64,000 nt of DNA from JADJAH01 sp964615795 (GCA_964615795.1 CAZTQR010000004.1:19826-83825), one strand, 5' to 3'; counted from the stretch's first letter, positions 51,424 to 60,693 are shown. The notes: generated from the sequence alone by a model not told the origin. Program-made: numbers and translations.

Positions 51424-52491
51424 TCAGATTTGCGGCAGTCTTTCATTGAAAGAGCTTGAAGAAAGCCTCACAAACTTTGCATTCGCCTGATATGTAGCAA
51501 GGTCCCTTGCATTCAGATAACTCATTGATGACTGAAGACCCTCTCGGTAATCGGTAATGATCTTTGCAACAGATCCTTTGTACGGTACCAGAGACTCTTC
51601 ACCCTCAATGTAGTTCTTGTTTTCCTGCTTCACTGCAAATGAGGCGCTTCCGCAATACTTCTTCCATCTTTGATTGTTGTACTTCAGCACTTCGCCGGGT
51701 GCCTCGTCTGTTCCTGCAAGCACTCTCCCGAACATGACCGCATCACAGCCGAGTGCGATCGCTTTGCACATTGCACCGGGAGTTGAGATGCCACCGTCAG
51801 CGATTATCTTCACATCCTTTCCCGAATCCTTCCTGGCGGCAATTGCGCGCTGTATTGCATCCACCTGCCCTATGCCTATGCCTGACTTTATGGAAGTGGA
51901 ACACATTGCGCCGGAACCTATGCCTACCCTTATTGCATCTGCTCCGAGGTCAATGAGGAACCTTGTTGTCTCGTAACTTGCAACATTGCCAAGGATCATC
52001 TTCAGCCTGTATTCGTTTATCATTGAGCTGATCTTGTCCATGAATTTCTCGATCATTCTCGAACCGCCGTTTGCTGTATCAAGGCAAATTATGTTGACTC
52101 CGATGTCAGCCAGCTGTTTCAGTCTGCGCGGTTCAGTTTCAACATTAACGCCAACTGCAGCAGACTTGTATTTTGATTCCCCAAGATGAAACATCTGCAG
52201 TTCATAGATCTGGCTTTCAGCAGAACTGAATCTGTGTACGATGCCGAGGCAGTGAAGGTCGGAAAGCGCTTTTGCCATTTTGCCTCCGCATACGGTATTC
52301 ATGGGAGAGGCAATTATCGGAACAGCGAGCTTCACCCCCAGGAATTCGGTTGATGTGTCGCACTCGGCCCTGTGCTCGATCTCCGAGATCTGATTCGGCA
52401 CAAGCGAGATGTCATCGTATGTGCAGGAATAGTGATCGTCAAACAGCTGATTGTAGCCGCCGAGACTCTTCAGTAGTTCTTCAGTTGCCAT
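51424..52491 (-). CDS. IMP dehydrogenase/GMP reductase family protein without CBS domains
   Basis: 355 residues. A TIM barrel with SCTYDDISLVPNQ, VPIIASPMNTV, ADGGISTPGAMCKAIALGCD and YKGSV marks the IMPDH/GMPR family. The catalytic Cys loop reads GIGSGAMCSTS (Cys about residue 197), where most IMPDH have GPGSICTTR. CBS domains are absent, and the flap (CGSASFAVKQ, then YIEGEESLVPYKG) is short and lacks the Arg-Tyr pair of IMPDH. Length and flap favour GMP reductase (GMP to IMP, with NADPH), but a short IMPDH is possible. It follows sucC after three bases. Confidence 0.85.
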   Translation of the reverse strand: MATEELLKSLGGYNQLFDDHYSCTYDDISLVPNQISEIEHRAECDTSTEFLGVKLAVPIIASPMNTVCGGKMAKALSDLHCLGIVHRFSSAESQIYELQMFHLGESKYKSAAVGVNVETEPRRLKQLADIGVNIICLDTANGGSRMIEKFMDKISSMINEYRLKMILGNVASYETTRFLIDLGADAIRVGIGSGAMCSTSIKSGIGIGQVDAIQRAIAARKDSGKDVKIIADGGISTPGAMCKAIALGCDAVMFGRVLAGTDEAPGEVLKYNNQRWKKYCGSASFAVKQENKNYIEGEESLVPYKGSVAKIITDYREGLQSSMSYLNARDLATYQANAKFVRLSSSSFNERLPQI

Positions 52492-52494
52492 TTG

Positions 52495-53712
52495 TTAAGA
52501 TGCTAATGCTTCGTTGACCTTCAAAGCCGCTTCCTCAAGCGTGGTTGCGGGGATCAGATTCAGGCCGGATTCGTCGAGAAGCTTTTTTGCCTCTTCGGCA
52601 TTTGTACCCTGCAATCTCACAACTACAGGAACACCTATGTGAATGTTGTTTGCCGCCTGGATAACGCCGGCCGCCACACGGTCGCATCTTACAATGCCTC
52701 CGAATATGTTGATGAGAATTGCTTTCACATTCTTGTCTGTGAGTATGATCCTGAATCCGTTTTCGACAGTTTCCGGTGTTGCCGTGCCGCCAACGTCAAG
52801 GAAGTTGGCCGGCGAACCTCCGGCGAGCTTTATAAGGTCCATAGTTCCCATTGCAAGTCCGGCTCCGTTCACCATGCACCCGACATTGCCGTCGAGCTTT
52901 ATGTAGTTCAGATTGTGCTTTGATGCTTCAAGTTCCAGTTCGTCCTCCTCATTCTCATCTCTCAGTTCCGCATAATCCTTGTGCCGGTACATGGCGTTAT
53001 CGTCGAGAGTGACTTTTGCATCGAGAGCAACCACCTTGTTGTCATTAGTGATCACCAGAGGATTCACTTCAAGAAGCGATGCGTCCATGTCCTCATATGC
53101 CTTGTAAAGGTTGGTTATGAACTTGATGAAGTCTTTCTGCAATTCTCCTTCCAGTCCGAGCCCGAAAGCAAGCTCCCTGGCCTGGTAGGGGAGGAAGCCG
53201 ACTGAAGGGTCGATCCACACCTTTATGATCTTCTCAGGTGTTTCCTCGGCCACTTTTTCTATCTCTACTCCTCCTTCAGTGGATGCCATGATGACGTTTT
53301 TTGAAACGCTTCTGTCCAGGAGAATTCCGAGATAGAATTCTTTTGTGTAATCAAGCCCTTCGGCAATGAAGATCGTCCTCACTTCTTTTCCCTCTGCACC
53401 GGTTTGATGCGTCACCAGTATGTTGCCCAGAAGTTTGCCCGCGTACTCCTTTGCCCTTTCGATCTTATCTCCGAAGAATTTCACACCGTTTTCAAGCACA
53501 AGTTCCCCGTGGTTGTCTTTCGAATACACCTTGCCTTTTCCCCGGCCGCCGGCATGGATCTGTGACTTCACAACGAACTGCTTGTAACCTTTGGATCTCA
53601 GGTCATCAACGGCTGCATCAAAGTAAAGCATGTCCTGTATTGCATGCCCGTCCTGAACCGGCACTCCGTACTTTTTGAGCAATGTCTTCGCCTGATACTC
53701 ATGTATTTTCAT
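52495..53712 (-). CDS. sucC: Succinyl-CoA synthetase subunit beta
   Basis: 405 residues. ATP-grasp subunit of the TCA-cycle enzyme that forms ATP or GTP from succinyl-CoA. Key blocks: MKIHEYQAKTLLKKYGVPV, KSQIHAGGRGKGKVYS, LEVNPLVIT, GNVGCMVNGAGLAMGTMDLI, NFLDVGGTAT and NIFGGIVRCDRVA. The alpha subunit sucD is not adjacent, which is unusual, since sucCD is normally a pair. The gene overlaps the small lipoprotein upstream by 4 bases. Confidence 0.96.
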   Translation of the reverse strand: MKIHEYQAKTLLKKYGVPVQDGHAIQDMLYFDAAVDDLRSKGYKQFVVKSQIHAGGRGKGKVYSKDNHGELVLENGVKFFGDKIERAKEYAGKLLGNILVTHQTGAEGKEVRTIFIAEGLDYTKEFYLGILLDRSVSKNVIMASTEGGVEIEKVAEETPEKIIKVWIDPSVGFLPYQARELAFGLGLEGELQKDFIKFITNLYKAYEDMDASLLEVNPLVITNDNKVVALDAKVTLDDNAMYRHKDYAELRDENEEDELELEASKHNLNYIKLDGNVGCMVNGAGLAMGTMDLIKLAGGSPANFLDVGGTATPETVENGFRIILTDKNVKAILINIFGGIVRCDRVAAGVIQAANNIHIGVPVVVRLQGTNAEEAKKLLDESGLNLIPATTLEEAALKVNEALAS

Positions 53713-54014
53713 TTTCCTAGTTCCTTTGATTTTTGTTCAATTCTTATTCTTTGCTGTTCGATCAGTTCCTTCACTTTTGTATTCGCAGAGTCAAGCTGAT
53801 ACTTGACGGAGTCGAGGGACTCCATTGATTTTGTCTTCATGGAGTCAAGCATCTTGGACGATTCCTCAAGTTCCTTCTCAAGTTTCTTGATGCTTTCGTC
53901 AACGGTCTTGTCAACCTGCTCGTTGATCTTCTCATTGACCTTTTCCTCTATCTTTCCGCAGCCTGAGGCAAATGCCAGGGCCGTCAGCAATACCAATGCT
54001 TTTTTCATGATCAC
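53709..54014 (-). CDS. Small coiled-coil lipoprotein
   Basis: 101 residues. A lipoprotein signal (KKALVLLTALAFASGC) ends in a lipobox ASGC with Cys near residue 19. The rest is one long heptad-rich helix (KLEKELEESSKMLDSMKTKS and so on), very rich in Lys, Glu and Ser, so a coiled coil is likely. It resembles Lpp-like or other periplasm-spanning lipoproteins in shape only. The gene overlaps pruA upstream and sucC downstream by 4 bases each, which means it is expressed with these central-metabolism genes. Function unknown. Confidence 0.75.
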   Translation of the reverse strand: MIMKKALVLLTALAFASGCGKIEEKVNEKINEQVDKTVDESIKKLEKELEESSKMLDSMKTKSMESLDSVKYQLDSANTKVKELIEQQRIRIEQKSKELGK

Positions 54015-55570
54015 TTTTTTATTTTTTCTGCGACTGATTTTGCCTGCATGAACAGGCCGAGGTAATCCCTGCCGCCTGCTTTTGAATCCGTGCCGCTCAT
54101 GTTAAAGCCTCCGAACGGGTGAACGCCCACAAGCGCTCCGGTGCATTTCCTGTTCAGGTACAGGTTTCCGACGAAGAAATTCTTCTCGCCCTTCTCAAGC
54201 TTTTTCTTATTCTTTGTGTAGATTGCTCCGGTGAGCCCGTAAATTGTTCCGTTGGCAATTTCAAGCGCATGGTCAAAGTTCTTTGATTTGATCACTGCAA
54301 GCACCGGCCCGAATATTTCTTCCTGTGCAATGGTTGCATCAGGTTCAACATCCCTGATTATGGTAGGCTCAATGAAGTGTCCGGTGTCACTCACTTCCTT
54401 GCCGCCGTATATAAGCTTTCCGCCTTCATCAATGCCTTTCTTGATATAGCCGATGATGCTGTTCTTTGACTTTTCATTTATCACCGGACCAAGATTCGGA
54501 TTCTCGGCCGCATCACCCACTTTCAGCTTCTTTGCTTCTTCAACCAGAGCATTGCAGAACTTGTCATATATCTTTTCATCTACGATCACTCTGGAACATG
54601 CGGAGCATTTCTGTCCCTGAAATCCGAAGGCGGAAGATATCACTCCCTTAACTGTATCGTTGAAGTCGATAAGCTCTGAGTCAACAATGATGGCGTCCTT
54701 TCCGCCCATCTCGGCCACAACGCGCTTGATCCATATCTGATGCGGCTGTGTCTTTGCGGCAAGTTCATTCACCCTCAGGCCCACTTCCATGGAACCGGTG
54801 AATGCAATGAATCTTGTTTTGGGATGCGTAACAATAAGGTCTCCGATAGTACTGCCGTCTCCCGGCACAAAGTTCAGAACTCCCGCCGGAAGGCCGACTT
54901 CCTCCATAAGTTCGAAGAACATCTGCGCAATTGCGGGGGAATCGCTTGAAGGCTTGAGTACTACCGTATTTCCGGAAACAATAGATGCTGTGGTCATTCC
55001 CACAAGTATTGCGAGCGGGAAGTTCCATGGCGGAATCACAACTCCAACTCCAAGCGGTATGTATTCCAGTTTGTTCTTCTCACCGGGATATCTCACAAGC
55101 GGATGGCCTTCATCATATCTGAGCGCCTCTCTTGCATAGAATTCCATGAAGTCGATCGCTTCGGCAGTATCGCCGTCTGCTTCGGCCCAGTTCTTTCCGA
55201 CTTCATAAACCATCATTGCTGAGAACTCGTGTTTTCTCTTTCTCATTTTCTTAGCGGCTTCGAGAAGGTATTTGGCCCTTGTCTTGGCAGGGACGTTCTT
55301 CCATGTGCTGAATGTGTTATGCGCAATATCTATCGCCTGCATCGCCATCTCGGCAGTTGCTCTCTGAAACACACCGAGCTTCATGTCCTTACGTGAAGGA
55401 TTGTATGAGTAGAGTTTTGTGTCAGTATAGAACTTCTGTCCGCCGATCGTTATGGGATATTCATTTCTGAATCTCGATTCGACTTTCTTCAGTGCTTTTT
55501 CGAAATCCGTTCTGTTCTTTTTCTTGGTGAAGTCAGTAAACGGCTCATTCGAGAACTTAGGTAATTTCAT
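54011..55570 (-). CDS. pruA: L-glutamate gamma-semialdehyde (P5C) dehydrogenase
   Basis: 519 residues, the length of stand-alone P5C dehydrogenases. It oxidises glutamate semialdehyde to glutamate with NAD, the second step of proline degradation. Blocks: YIPLGVGVVIPPWNFPLAIL, GNTVVLKPSSDSPAIA, FTGSMEVGLRVNELAA, VVAEMGGKDAIIVD (general base Glu) and GFQGQKCSACSRVIVD (catalytic Cys), then EEIFGPVLAVI and GVHPFGGFNMSGTDSKAGG. The proline dehydrogenase domain found in PutA is absent. Its start is 22 bases after the serine hydrolase gene. Confidence 0.95.
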   Translation of the reverse strand: MKLPKFSNEPFTDFTKKKNRTDFEKALKKVESRFRNEYPITIGGQKFYTDTKLYSYNPSRKDMKLGVFQRATAEMAMQAIDIAHNTFSTWKNVPAKTRAKYLLEAAKKMRKRKHEFSAMMVYEVGKNWAEADGDTAEAIDFMEFYAREALRYDEGHPLVRYPGEKNKLEYIPLGVGVVIPPWNFPLAILVGMTTASIVSGNTVVLKPSSDSPAIAQMFFELMEEVGLPAGVLNFVPGDGSTIGDLIVTHPKTRFIAFTGSMEVGLRVNELAAKTQPHQIWIKRVVAEMGGKDAIIVDSELIDFNDTVKGVISSAFGFQGQKCSACSRVIVDEKIYDKFCNALVEEAKKLKVGDAAENPNLGPVINEKSKNSIIGYIKKGIDEGGKLIYGGKEVSDTGHFIEPTIIRDVEPDATIAQEEIFGPVLAVIKSKNFDHALEIANGTIYGLTGAIYTKNKKKLEKGEKNFFVGNLYLNRKCTGALVGVHPFGGFNMSGTDSKAGGRDYLGLFMQAKSVAEKIKK

Positions 55571-55592
55571 TGTAGTGTTTGTTTATGTTATT

Positions 55593-56765
55593 TCAGTTTC
55601 CGTTGTCAAATGCTCTCACCGCCGCATTGTGCACATCAGGCCTGATCTCGCGGATGAGATTGTTGTTTCTTGTTGGATAGACTCTGTTTGTAAGCAAAAT
55701 TATTATCAGGCCGCGCTTCCTGTCGCACCATACGCTTGTGCCGGTATAACCGGTATGTCCGAAGCACTCTTCCGAGATCTCTTCGCCGCATGGTATCCTG
55801 TATGAAGATACTTTCTCCGGTTTGGTTTCCCATCCGAGAGCTCTTGTGTTATAGTAGGGAAGCCCTTCGAACCTCTTGGTGAAATACAGCACTGCTTCCT
55901 TACCCGATAGCTGTCTTTCTCCGGGAATGTTGAAATCATAGAACTTGCCTTCATTCAGCATTGTCTTCATGAATCTGTAAAGGTCTTTGGCATTTGAGAA
56001 CAGTCCGGCATTCCCCGAAACTCCTCCCATCAGATACGCCGCTTCGTCGTGAACTTCTCCTTTAAGCAGTTTCATTCTCCAGTAATCGTCCTGCTCCGTG
56101 GGCACAGCCTCGTCCAGCATTTTACCCTGCGGCCTGAAGCAAGTGTTCCTCATTCCAAGCGGGACAAAAATGTTTATAGAGCAATACTCATCAAGCGTCA
56201 TTCCTGAAACAGCTTCAACGATTTCTCCGAGCAAGATTGCGTTAAGGTCACTGTAAAGTGTTTTGCTTCCCACCGGATAGCTCAGGCCGATGTTGTTTAT
56301 GTGGGATATCACCTCGCCGCGCTTGCTGTACATAGTGTAAAACGGTACGAATGCTTCAAGTCCGGAATTATGAAGGAGCAGATTAATTACCTTAATGTCA
56401 GACTTTTCGCTATTGCCGAAATCCGGCAGGTACTTGCTTACCGGAGCATTGAGATCAAGCAATCCAGAATCGTAGAGCTTCATAACCGCTGAAGTTGTTG
56501 CGACCGTTTTGGTAACTGAGGCCAGGTCATACAGACTTTCTTCATGCACTGCAGGGGAGAATTCGTCGTATGTGTAATTCCCGAAACATCTCTCAAACAA
56601 GATGCCTTCATCAGTTCCGATGATCAGCTGTGCACCCGGAAACGCACCTCTGCCGATTCCGTCTGAAATAATATAGTCAACAGCGGTGAAGTCGGCAGTA
56701 CTGCCACGCACGGGCAACCACGCCAGCGCTGCCATAAAGATCAAAGATACGATTTGCACCCGCAA
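55593..56765 (-). CDS. Serine hydrolase of the beta-lactamase/class C family, exported
   Basis: Up to 390 residues. The hydrophobic N terminus (VQIVSLIFMAALAWLPVRGS) is probably a signal peptide. The SxxK active site is LASVTKTVATTSAVM near residue 80; NLLLHNSGLEAFVPFY and YSDLNAILLGEIVEAVSG (YxN-type motif) follow, and GHTGYTGTSVWCD near the end holds the HxG-type third motif. It could be an esterase, a DD-peptidase or a beta-lactamase-like enzyme; the family is too broad to say. Start uncertain: TTG at 56765 lies inside the promoter box, GTG at 56759 or ATG at 56735 are alternatives. Probably first gene of the operon. Confidence 0.85.
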   Translation of the reverse strand: MRVQIVSLIFMAALAWLPVRGSTADFTAVDYIISDGIGRGAFPGAQLIIGTDEGILFERCFGNYTYDEFSPAVHEESLYDLASVTKTVATTSAVMKLYDSGLLDLNAPVSKYLPDFGNSEKSDIKVINLLLHNSGLEAFVPFYTMYSKRGEVISHINNIGLSYPVGSKTLYSDLNAILLGEIVEAVSGMTLDEYCSINIFVPLGMRNTCFRPQGKMLDEAVPTEQDDYWRMKLLKGEVHDEAAYLMGGVSGNAGLFSNAKDLYRFMKTMLNEGKFYDFNIPGERQLSGKEAVLYFTKRFEGLPYYNTRALGWETKPEKVSSYRIPCGEEISEECFGHTGYTGTSVWCDRKRGLIIILLTNRVYPTRNNNLIREIRPDVHNAAVRAFDNGN

Positions 56766-56793
56766 AGATATTTAAAACAAGGCGCTTATTCAA
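56763..56793 (-). promoter_or_regulatory. Promoter candidate for the 12-gene operon
   Basis: On the minus strand TTG (56791-56793), 20 bases, TATCTTTG (56763-56770). A second TATCTTTG lies at 56742-56749. The first box overlaps the TTG at the 5' end of the reading frame. Confidence 0.6.
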
Positions 56794-56989
56794 TTTACTA
56801 AACCCTCCGGATTGCCTTATGCCGGCAGGTCATATATTATTCGGCCTGCGTGAAAGAACATTACTGTGATCTAAGTTGAGTAACACGGGCCGGTTTAGCA
56901 TATTATTAACAGAGATCTTATGACCGGGCACAATCTGTGATTTAGCTTAAGGAGTTTATTAGGTCAGTACTATTAAATATATTGGCAAC

Positions 56990-59122
56990 ATGCCTCAACG
57001 CAGGATTGCAAAAGAAGATCCTTATGAAGTCCGGATAACTGAACTTAAGACCCGCACAATATTCAGCTTGATTGCGGCGGCGCTGTGGCCGTTTGTTTAC
57101 TGCTACAGGTATGTCATTCCGGGACAGTCATATTCACTGAAGATCGCAAATGACTTCTGGTATCTGTACAACTGTAAGGCCTATCTTCTGGACAAGCTTT
57201 CGAATTTCCAGTTTCCTCTGTGGTCGCCTTCCGAGAGTGCCGGGATGCCTTTCTACTCAAATCCGTTCACTCAGGTACTTTACATATTAAATGTTCCGCT
57301 GACGCTTTTTTACAAGGCATTTTCCGGCTACTCGTACCATGATCATCAGGTCTTCACGGTATTCGGGCTTTCTGTGTTTGCAGTCGGACTTCTCTTGTGG
57401 CTCAGGTCCCTTAATATAGATCTCAGATATGCGCTCATAGCCGCATGCCTGATTGCCGTAAATTCCAAAATGATCGAAATACTCAGATTCCCGAATGCCG
57501 TACATACAGTGGCCTGGCTTCCTTGGATCCTTTACGGAGTCACTCTTGCAATGAAAGGAAAGAGTTCGCTTAAGGCCGGAGTTATTATTTTTGCTTCATC
57601 CGTACTTATGGTAACTGCCGGATATCCGTACAATGCCTATTATTCCTTCTTTCTGATCATGCCTTATGCTTTGGTGATGTTCTGGGTTAGCAGGTCAAAG
57701 ACTGATCGCGTGACGGCAGAAGCAGGAGTGCTGAAAAATACCCTTGTGATCGGCATTGCATTTGGCTTGGCCTTCGCAGTGTGCTATCCGTACATTAGGG
57801 AGATCATTCAACTTTTTGATCAGATCGGTTTCAGGAAGGGGGATGATTTTGAATTCTCAACTTTCTTCAAATTCTCGGTAACGGATACTATTGGCTCCCT
57901 CGTATTTCCCCCGGCAGCGCACATCGAAGGGTGGTACTACTTTGGCGTGGCAGGATTTCTTATCGTCTCGTCTTATGTGATCTACTGCCTTGTCAACTAT
58001 AAGGAAGACAGGTTGCGGGCAAAGATCGTCATCGTCATATTATTGTGGATGGGAACAGTGTCATACATCACTTATGGTTCTGAGTCTTACCTGTTCAGAC
58101 TGCTTTGGGAGTACTTTCCCGGGTTCTCACGGCTTCGCATTATCGCCCGGATGAATTTCATTCTGCTTCCTGCGATCGCATACCTGCTTGCTGAATCACT
58201 CCGGCTGTTTTATGAAACTATCTCCGGTAAAGGAGAAGCCGGCAACAGAAAGAAGTTGTTACAACTCTCTGCATTCGTGCCGGCCATGTACGGACTCGCA
58301 CTCACGGCTCAGCTTTATTTCATGTATAACAAAGTTCTTCAGGTCAATACGGTTGCCTATTCAAAGTCATACCTTCCGGGGTTCAGCGAGTCAAGCTTCG
58401 TTGTTTACGGCGCTGTTTCAACAGTTGTGCTGATGATACTGCTTACAGTTTCTCTTTTGAAGCGGAACCGCATCATTGCAAAACTTTTCCTTCTGTCTGT
58501 GTTTGTGCTCATCACACTGGACATGTTCAATGCCGGCATCAGGCAGTGGGCAAGCAAGCCGCTTCCTTCAGATACTGAAAGAAAGATCATCGGCGTTGAT
58601 GAACTGAACATGAAGTCTTTCAATACTCCGAGAGACAACAAACAGATCCTGCTCAGTCTTACTACTTCCTTTTCTGTCGTCGGAATTGACGAATGGTCGT
58701 TTGAGAGATACAAGAACTTTCTGAAAACATTTGAAGAAGAATCAAATGCTGATACTACGATGACAGCAGGCGATAAGTTCAGTGAGATCATGGGGCTGAA
58801 TGACGGACAGAAGATCTTCTTCGCAGGGCAACGTGATTACGGGAGTCTTTCCGATCTCTTCGAAGATGTTAATAAGCGAAGGTCAGAAACCGCTGACAGG
58901 TACAGGGTACTGAACTACACGGGTGACCGCCTCGAAATTGAAGTGGAAGCAAATACCGCCGGCAAACTGGTCTTTGTTGATAACTGGGACAATGGCTGGA
59001 AGGCATTTGTAAACAGCGTGGAAGTTCCCGTGGGCATTGAACTGGGCACATTTAAGAGTGTCATGTTTCCTGCCGGAGGCGGCAAGATTGTGTTTGAGTA
59101 TTCACCTGATTTTTTTGACTGA
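56990..59122 (+). CDS. YfhO-like membrane protein
   Basis: 710 residues. After a cytoplasmic N terminus (about 30 residues) come about 12 hydrophobic helices up to residue about 520. The first large loop holds NDFWYLYNCKAYLLDK, NFQFPLWSPSESAGMPFYSNPF, the QFPLW...GxP pattern of YfhO-type GT-C proteins, and PGFSRLRIIARMNFI follows. The C-terminal soluble part ends VFVDNWDNGWKAFVNSVEVP and MFPAGGGKIVFEYSP, the usual YfhO ending. YfhO is needed for glycosylation of lipoteichoic acid in Bacillus; in Gram-negatives the acceptor is unknown. Transcribed alone, divergent from the operon to its left. Confidence 0.85.
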   Translation: MPQRRIAKEDPYEVRITELKTRTIFSLIAAALWPFVYCYRYVIPGQSYSLKIANDFWYLYNCKAYLLDKLSNFQFPLWSPSESAGMPFYSNPFTQVLYILNVPLTLFYKAFSGYSYHDHQVFTVFGLSVFAVGLLLWLRSLNIDLRYALIAACLIAVNSKMIEILRFPNAVHTVAWLPWILYGVTLAMKGKSSLKAGVIIFASSVLMVTAGYPYNAYYSFFLIMPYALVMFWVSRSKTDRVTAEAGVLKNTLVIGIAFGLAFAVCYPYIREIIQLFDQIGFRKGDDFEFSTFFKFSVTDTIGSLVFPPAAHIEGWYYFGVAGFLIVSSYVIYCLVNYKEDRLRAKIVIVILLWMGTVSYITYGSESYLFRLLWEYFPGFSRLRIIARMNFILLPAIAYLLAESLRLFYETISGKGEAGNRKKLLQLSAFVPAMYGLALTAQLYFMYNKVLQVNTVAYSKSYLPGFSESSFVVYGAVSTVVLMILLTVSLLKRNRIIAKLFLLSVFVLITLDMFNAGIRQWASKPLPSDTERKIIGVDELNMKSFNTPRDNKQILLSLTTSFSVVGIDEWSFERYKNFLKTFEEESNADTTMTAGDKFSEIMGLNDGQKIFFAGQRDYGSLSDLFEDVNKRRSETADRYRVLNYTGDRLEIEVEANTAGKLVFVDNWDNGWKAFVNSVEVPVGIELGTFKSVMFPAGGGKIVFEYSPDFFD

Positions 59123-59279
59123 TGTTCGTCTTAATGCCGCTTCTCCTGAATAATGAGTTCCCGGACCTTCTGTTTGTTCTCAGTCCCGGACACGGAGCAA
59201 AATACGCTTTGGAATTCAATTGAATGCAAGTATTTCTTAAGTTGCCTTGACATCAAACCAAAACCACAACCAATAAGAG

Positions 59280-59729
59280 ATGAATCAATTCAGCCGGATA
59301 CTCGCAACTGCAGTTTGTTTGGCAATTTTAGTCTCGTCCTGCGGCAAGAAACCCGCCGTAGATCTCAACGCTTCACTTGCAAAGTATGACCGGTTAATGA
59401 CAACAATGAATCCTGATTCGATCTCATTGATGTTTGCGGAAGACGGAATGCTCGGTGTAGAGGGAAGCAATTCAATATCCGGAAGGGAAACGATACGCAA
59501 CTACTTCGCATCTTTCCAGGGCGCAGTCACCGTGCTTGCAAATGAATCAAAAGGCACATCATCTGAAGAGTTCGGCGACAGCATTGTGCAGAAGGGAAGC
59601 TACAGGCAGTCGGTTGTTATGCACACTGACACAATTGATGCTTACGGAAACTTCAGGGCTGTCTGGGTGCCCGGGACCAAAGGGGAATATCTTCTGAAGA
59701 AGATGCTGACCTCTCCGTCTTCCAGATGA
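59280..59729 (+). CDS. NTF2-like (SnoaL/DUF4440-type) lipoprotein
   Basis: 149 residues. Lipoprotein signal with a lipobox at LVSSC (Cys about residue 21). The mature domain (DRLMTTMNPDSISLMFAEDG, NSISGRETIRNYFASFQG, GNFRAVWVPGTKGEYLLKKM) has the layout of SnoaL/DUF4440 NTF2-like folds, which bind small hydrophobic ligands or act as isomerase-like or inhibitor domains. Anchored in a membrane by the lipid; the ligand is unknown. It stands alone, 157 bases after the YfhO-like gene. Confidence 0.75.
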   Translation: MNQFSRILATAVCLAILVSSCGKKPAVDLNASLAKYDRLMTTMNPDSISLMFAEDGMLGVEGSNSISGRETIRNYFASFQGAVTVLANESKGTSSEEFGDSIVQKGSYRQSVVMHTDTIDAYGNFRAVWVPGTKGEYLLKKMLTSPSSR

Positions 59730-59785
59730 ACAGAAAAGCCGGCAATCGCCGGATAAATCATCAAAGGGAAAGCTAACATATTTTG

Positions 59786-59819
59786 TTTGCATATTTAAAT
59801 TCCATTTCTGTTAAATTTG
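59786..59819 (+). promoter_or_regulatory. Promoter candidate for the T9SS protein at 59843
   Basis: TTTG (59786-59789) and TAAATTTG (59812-59819), with a 22-base spacer that is longer than the usual 19-20. Confidence 0.4.
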
Positions 59820-59842
59820 TACAGAACAAATTTGCAGGAAAT

Positions 59843-60619
59843 ATGAAAGCATTCATACTTTCGCTCGTAATTCTCTCTTTTACTTCATCTGCATACTCAG
59901 ACATCAATTATCAGGTATTTGTAAAAGACTTCCATCAGATTCCTGAAGGATACACATGTTCAATGTATATAAAGAATCTGCGCTCCGAGCCAATCAGGCT
60001 AATGGGCATCGAGACTGCAATTCTTACAGATAATCAATGGATCCCTGCTGATTCCGTTTGGACAATTTACAGCGCACCGGGCCTCGGTACCAACAATGCT
60101 GCTCTCTGGCTGTATGATCAGGTTAGGATTGTTGCCGCAGTGATACCGACTGACAGCTTGTTTGTCCTGCCAAATGAAGAGAAACTTCTTGTCAAGCTCG
60201 GATTTAATGTTGACATAGTCAATCCGCGGAAGACAATTCCAGAGAGAAAACTTATGTATATTTATTTTGGAGGAACAATACCAAATGTCTCAAACGAAGT
60301 TGAACTCATAATCGGAGATCTTACAGGCGTTTCGACTGTTTCAGGAAATGTGCCCGAAGATTATTCACTAACACAAAATTATCCCAATCCTTTCAACCCT
60401 TCCACAAAATTTGAATTTTCGGTTCCGGGCGCATCCGGCATTGAGATCGGTGTTTATGATCAAAGCGGAAGATTTGTTAAGAGTCTTGTCAGCGGGTATC
60501 TGAACGCAGGATCTTATTCAGTTGAATGGAATGCGGCAGATTTGCCAAGCGGAGCGTATTTTGTCAGGATGACGTCTGAAGGATTTGCAGTGACGCGCAG
60601 GGCGATACTTGTAAAGTGA
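59843..60619 (+). CDS. Secreted protein with T9SS domain, unknown
   Basis: 258 residues from the ATG at 59843 (the frame is open upstream to 59783 but a promoter candidate lies there). Signal peptide at 1-18 (MKAFILSLVILSFTSSAYS). Residues 20-170 form a single beta-rich domain (EGYTCSMYIKNLRSEPIRLM, RKLMYIYFGGTIP) that I do not recognise. The T9SS domain starts near residue 178 (NYPNPFNPST) and ends TRRAILVK. It precedes the dockerin-tailed secreted gene at 60694 and may be expressed with it. Confidence 0.8.
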   Translation: MKAFILSLVILSFTSSAYSDINYQVFVKDFHQIPEGYTCSMYIKNLRSEPIRLMGIETAILTDNQWIPADSVWTIYSAPGLGTNNAALWLYDQVRIVAAVIPTDSLFVLPNEEKLLVKLGFNVDIVNPRKTIPERKLMYIYFGGTIPNVSNEVELIIGDLTGVSTVSGNVPEDYSLTQNYPNPFNPSTKFEFSVPGASGIEIGVYDQSGRFVKSLVSGYLNAGSYSVEWNAADLPSGAYFVRMTSEGFAVTRRAILVK

Positions 60620-60693
60620 TATGATTTAGATTCAATCAGATACACACTCTATTTACCCCAAAAACACAAAACAAAATACAAGGAAGAACTCCT

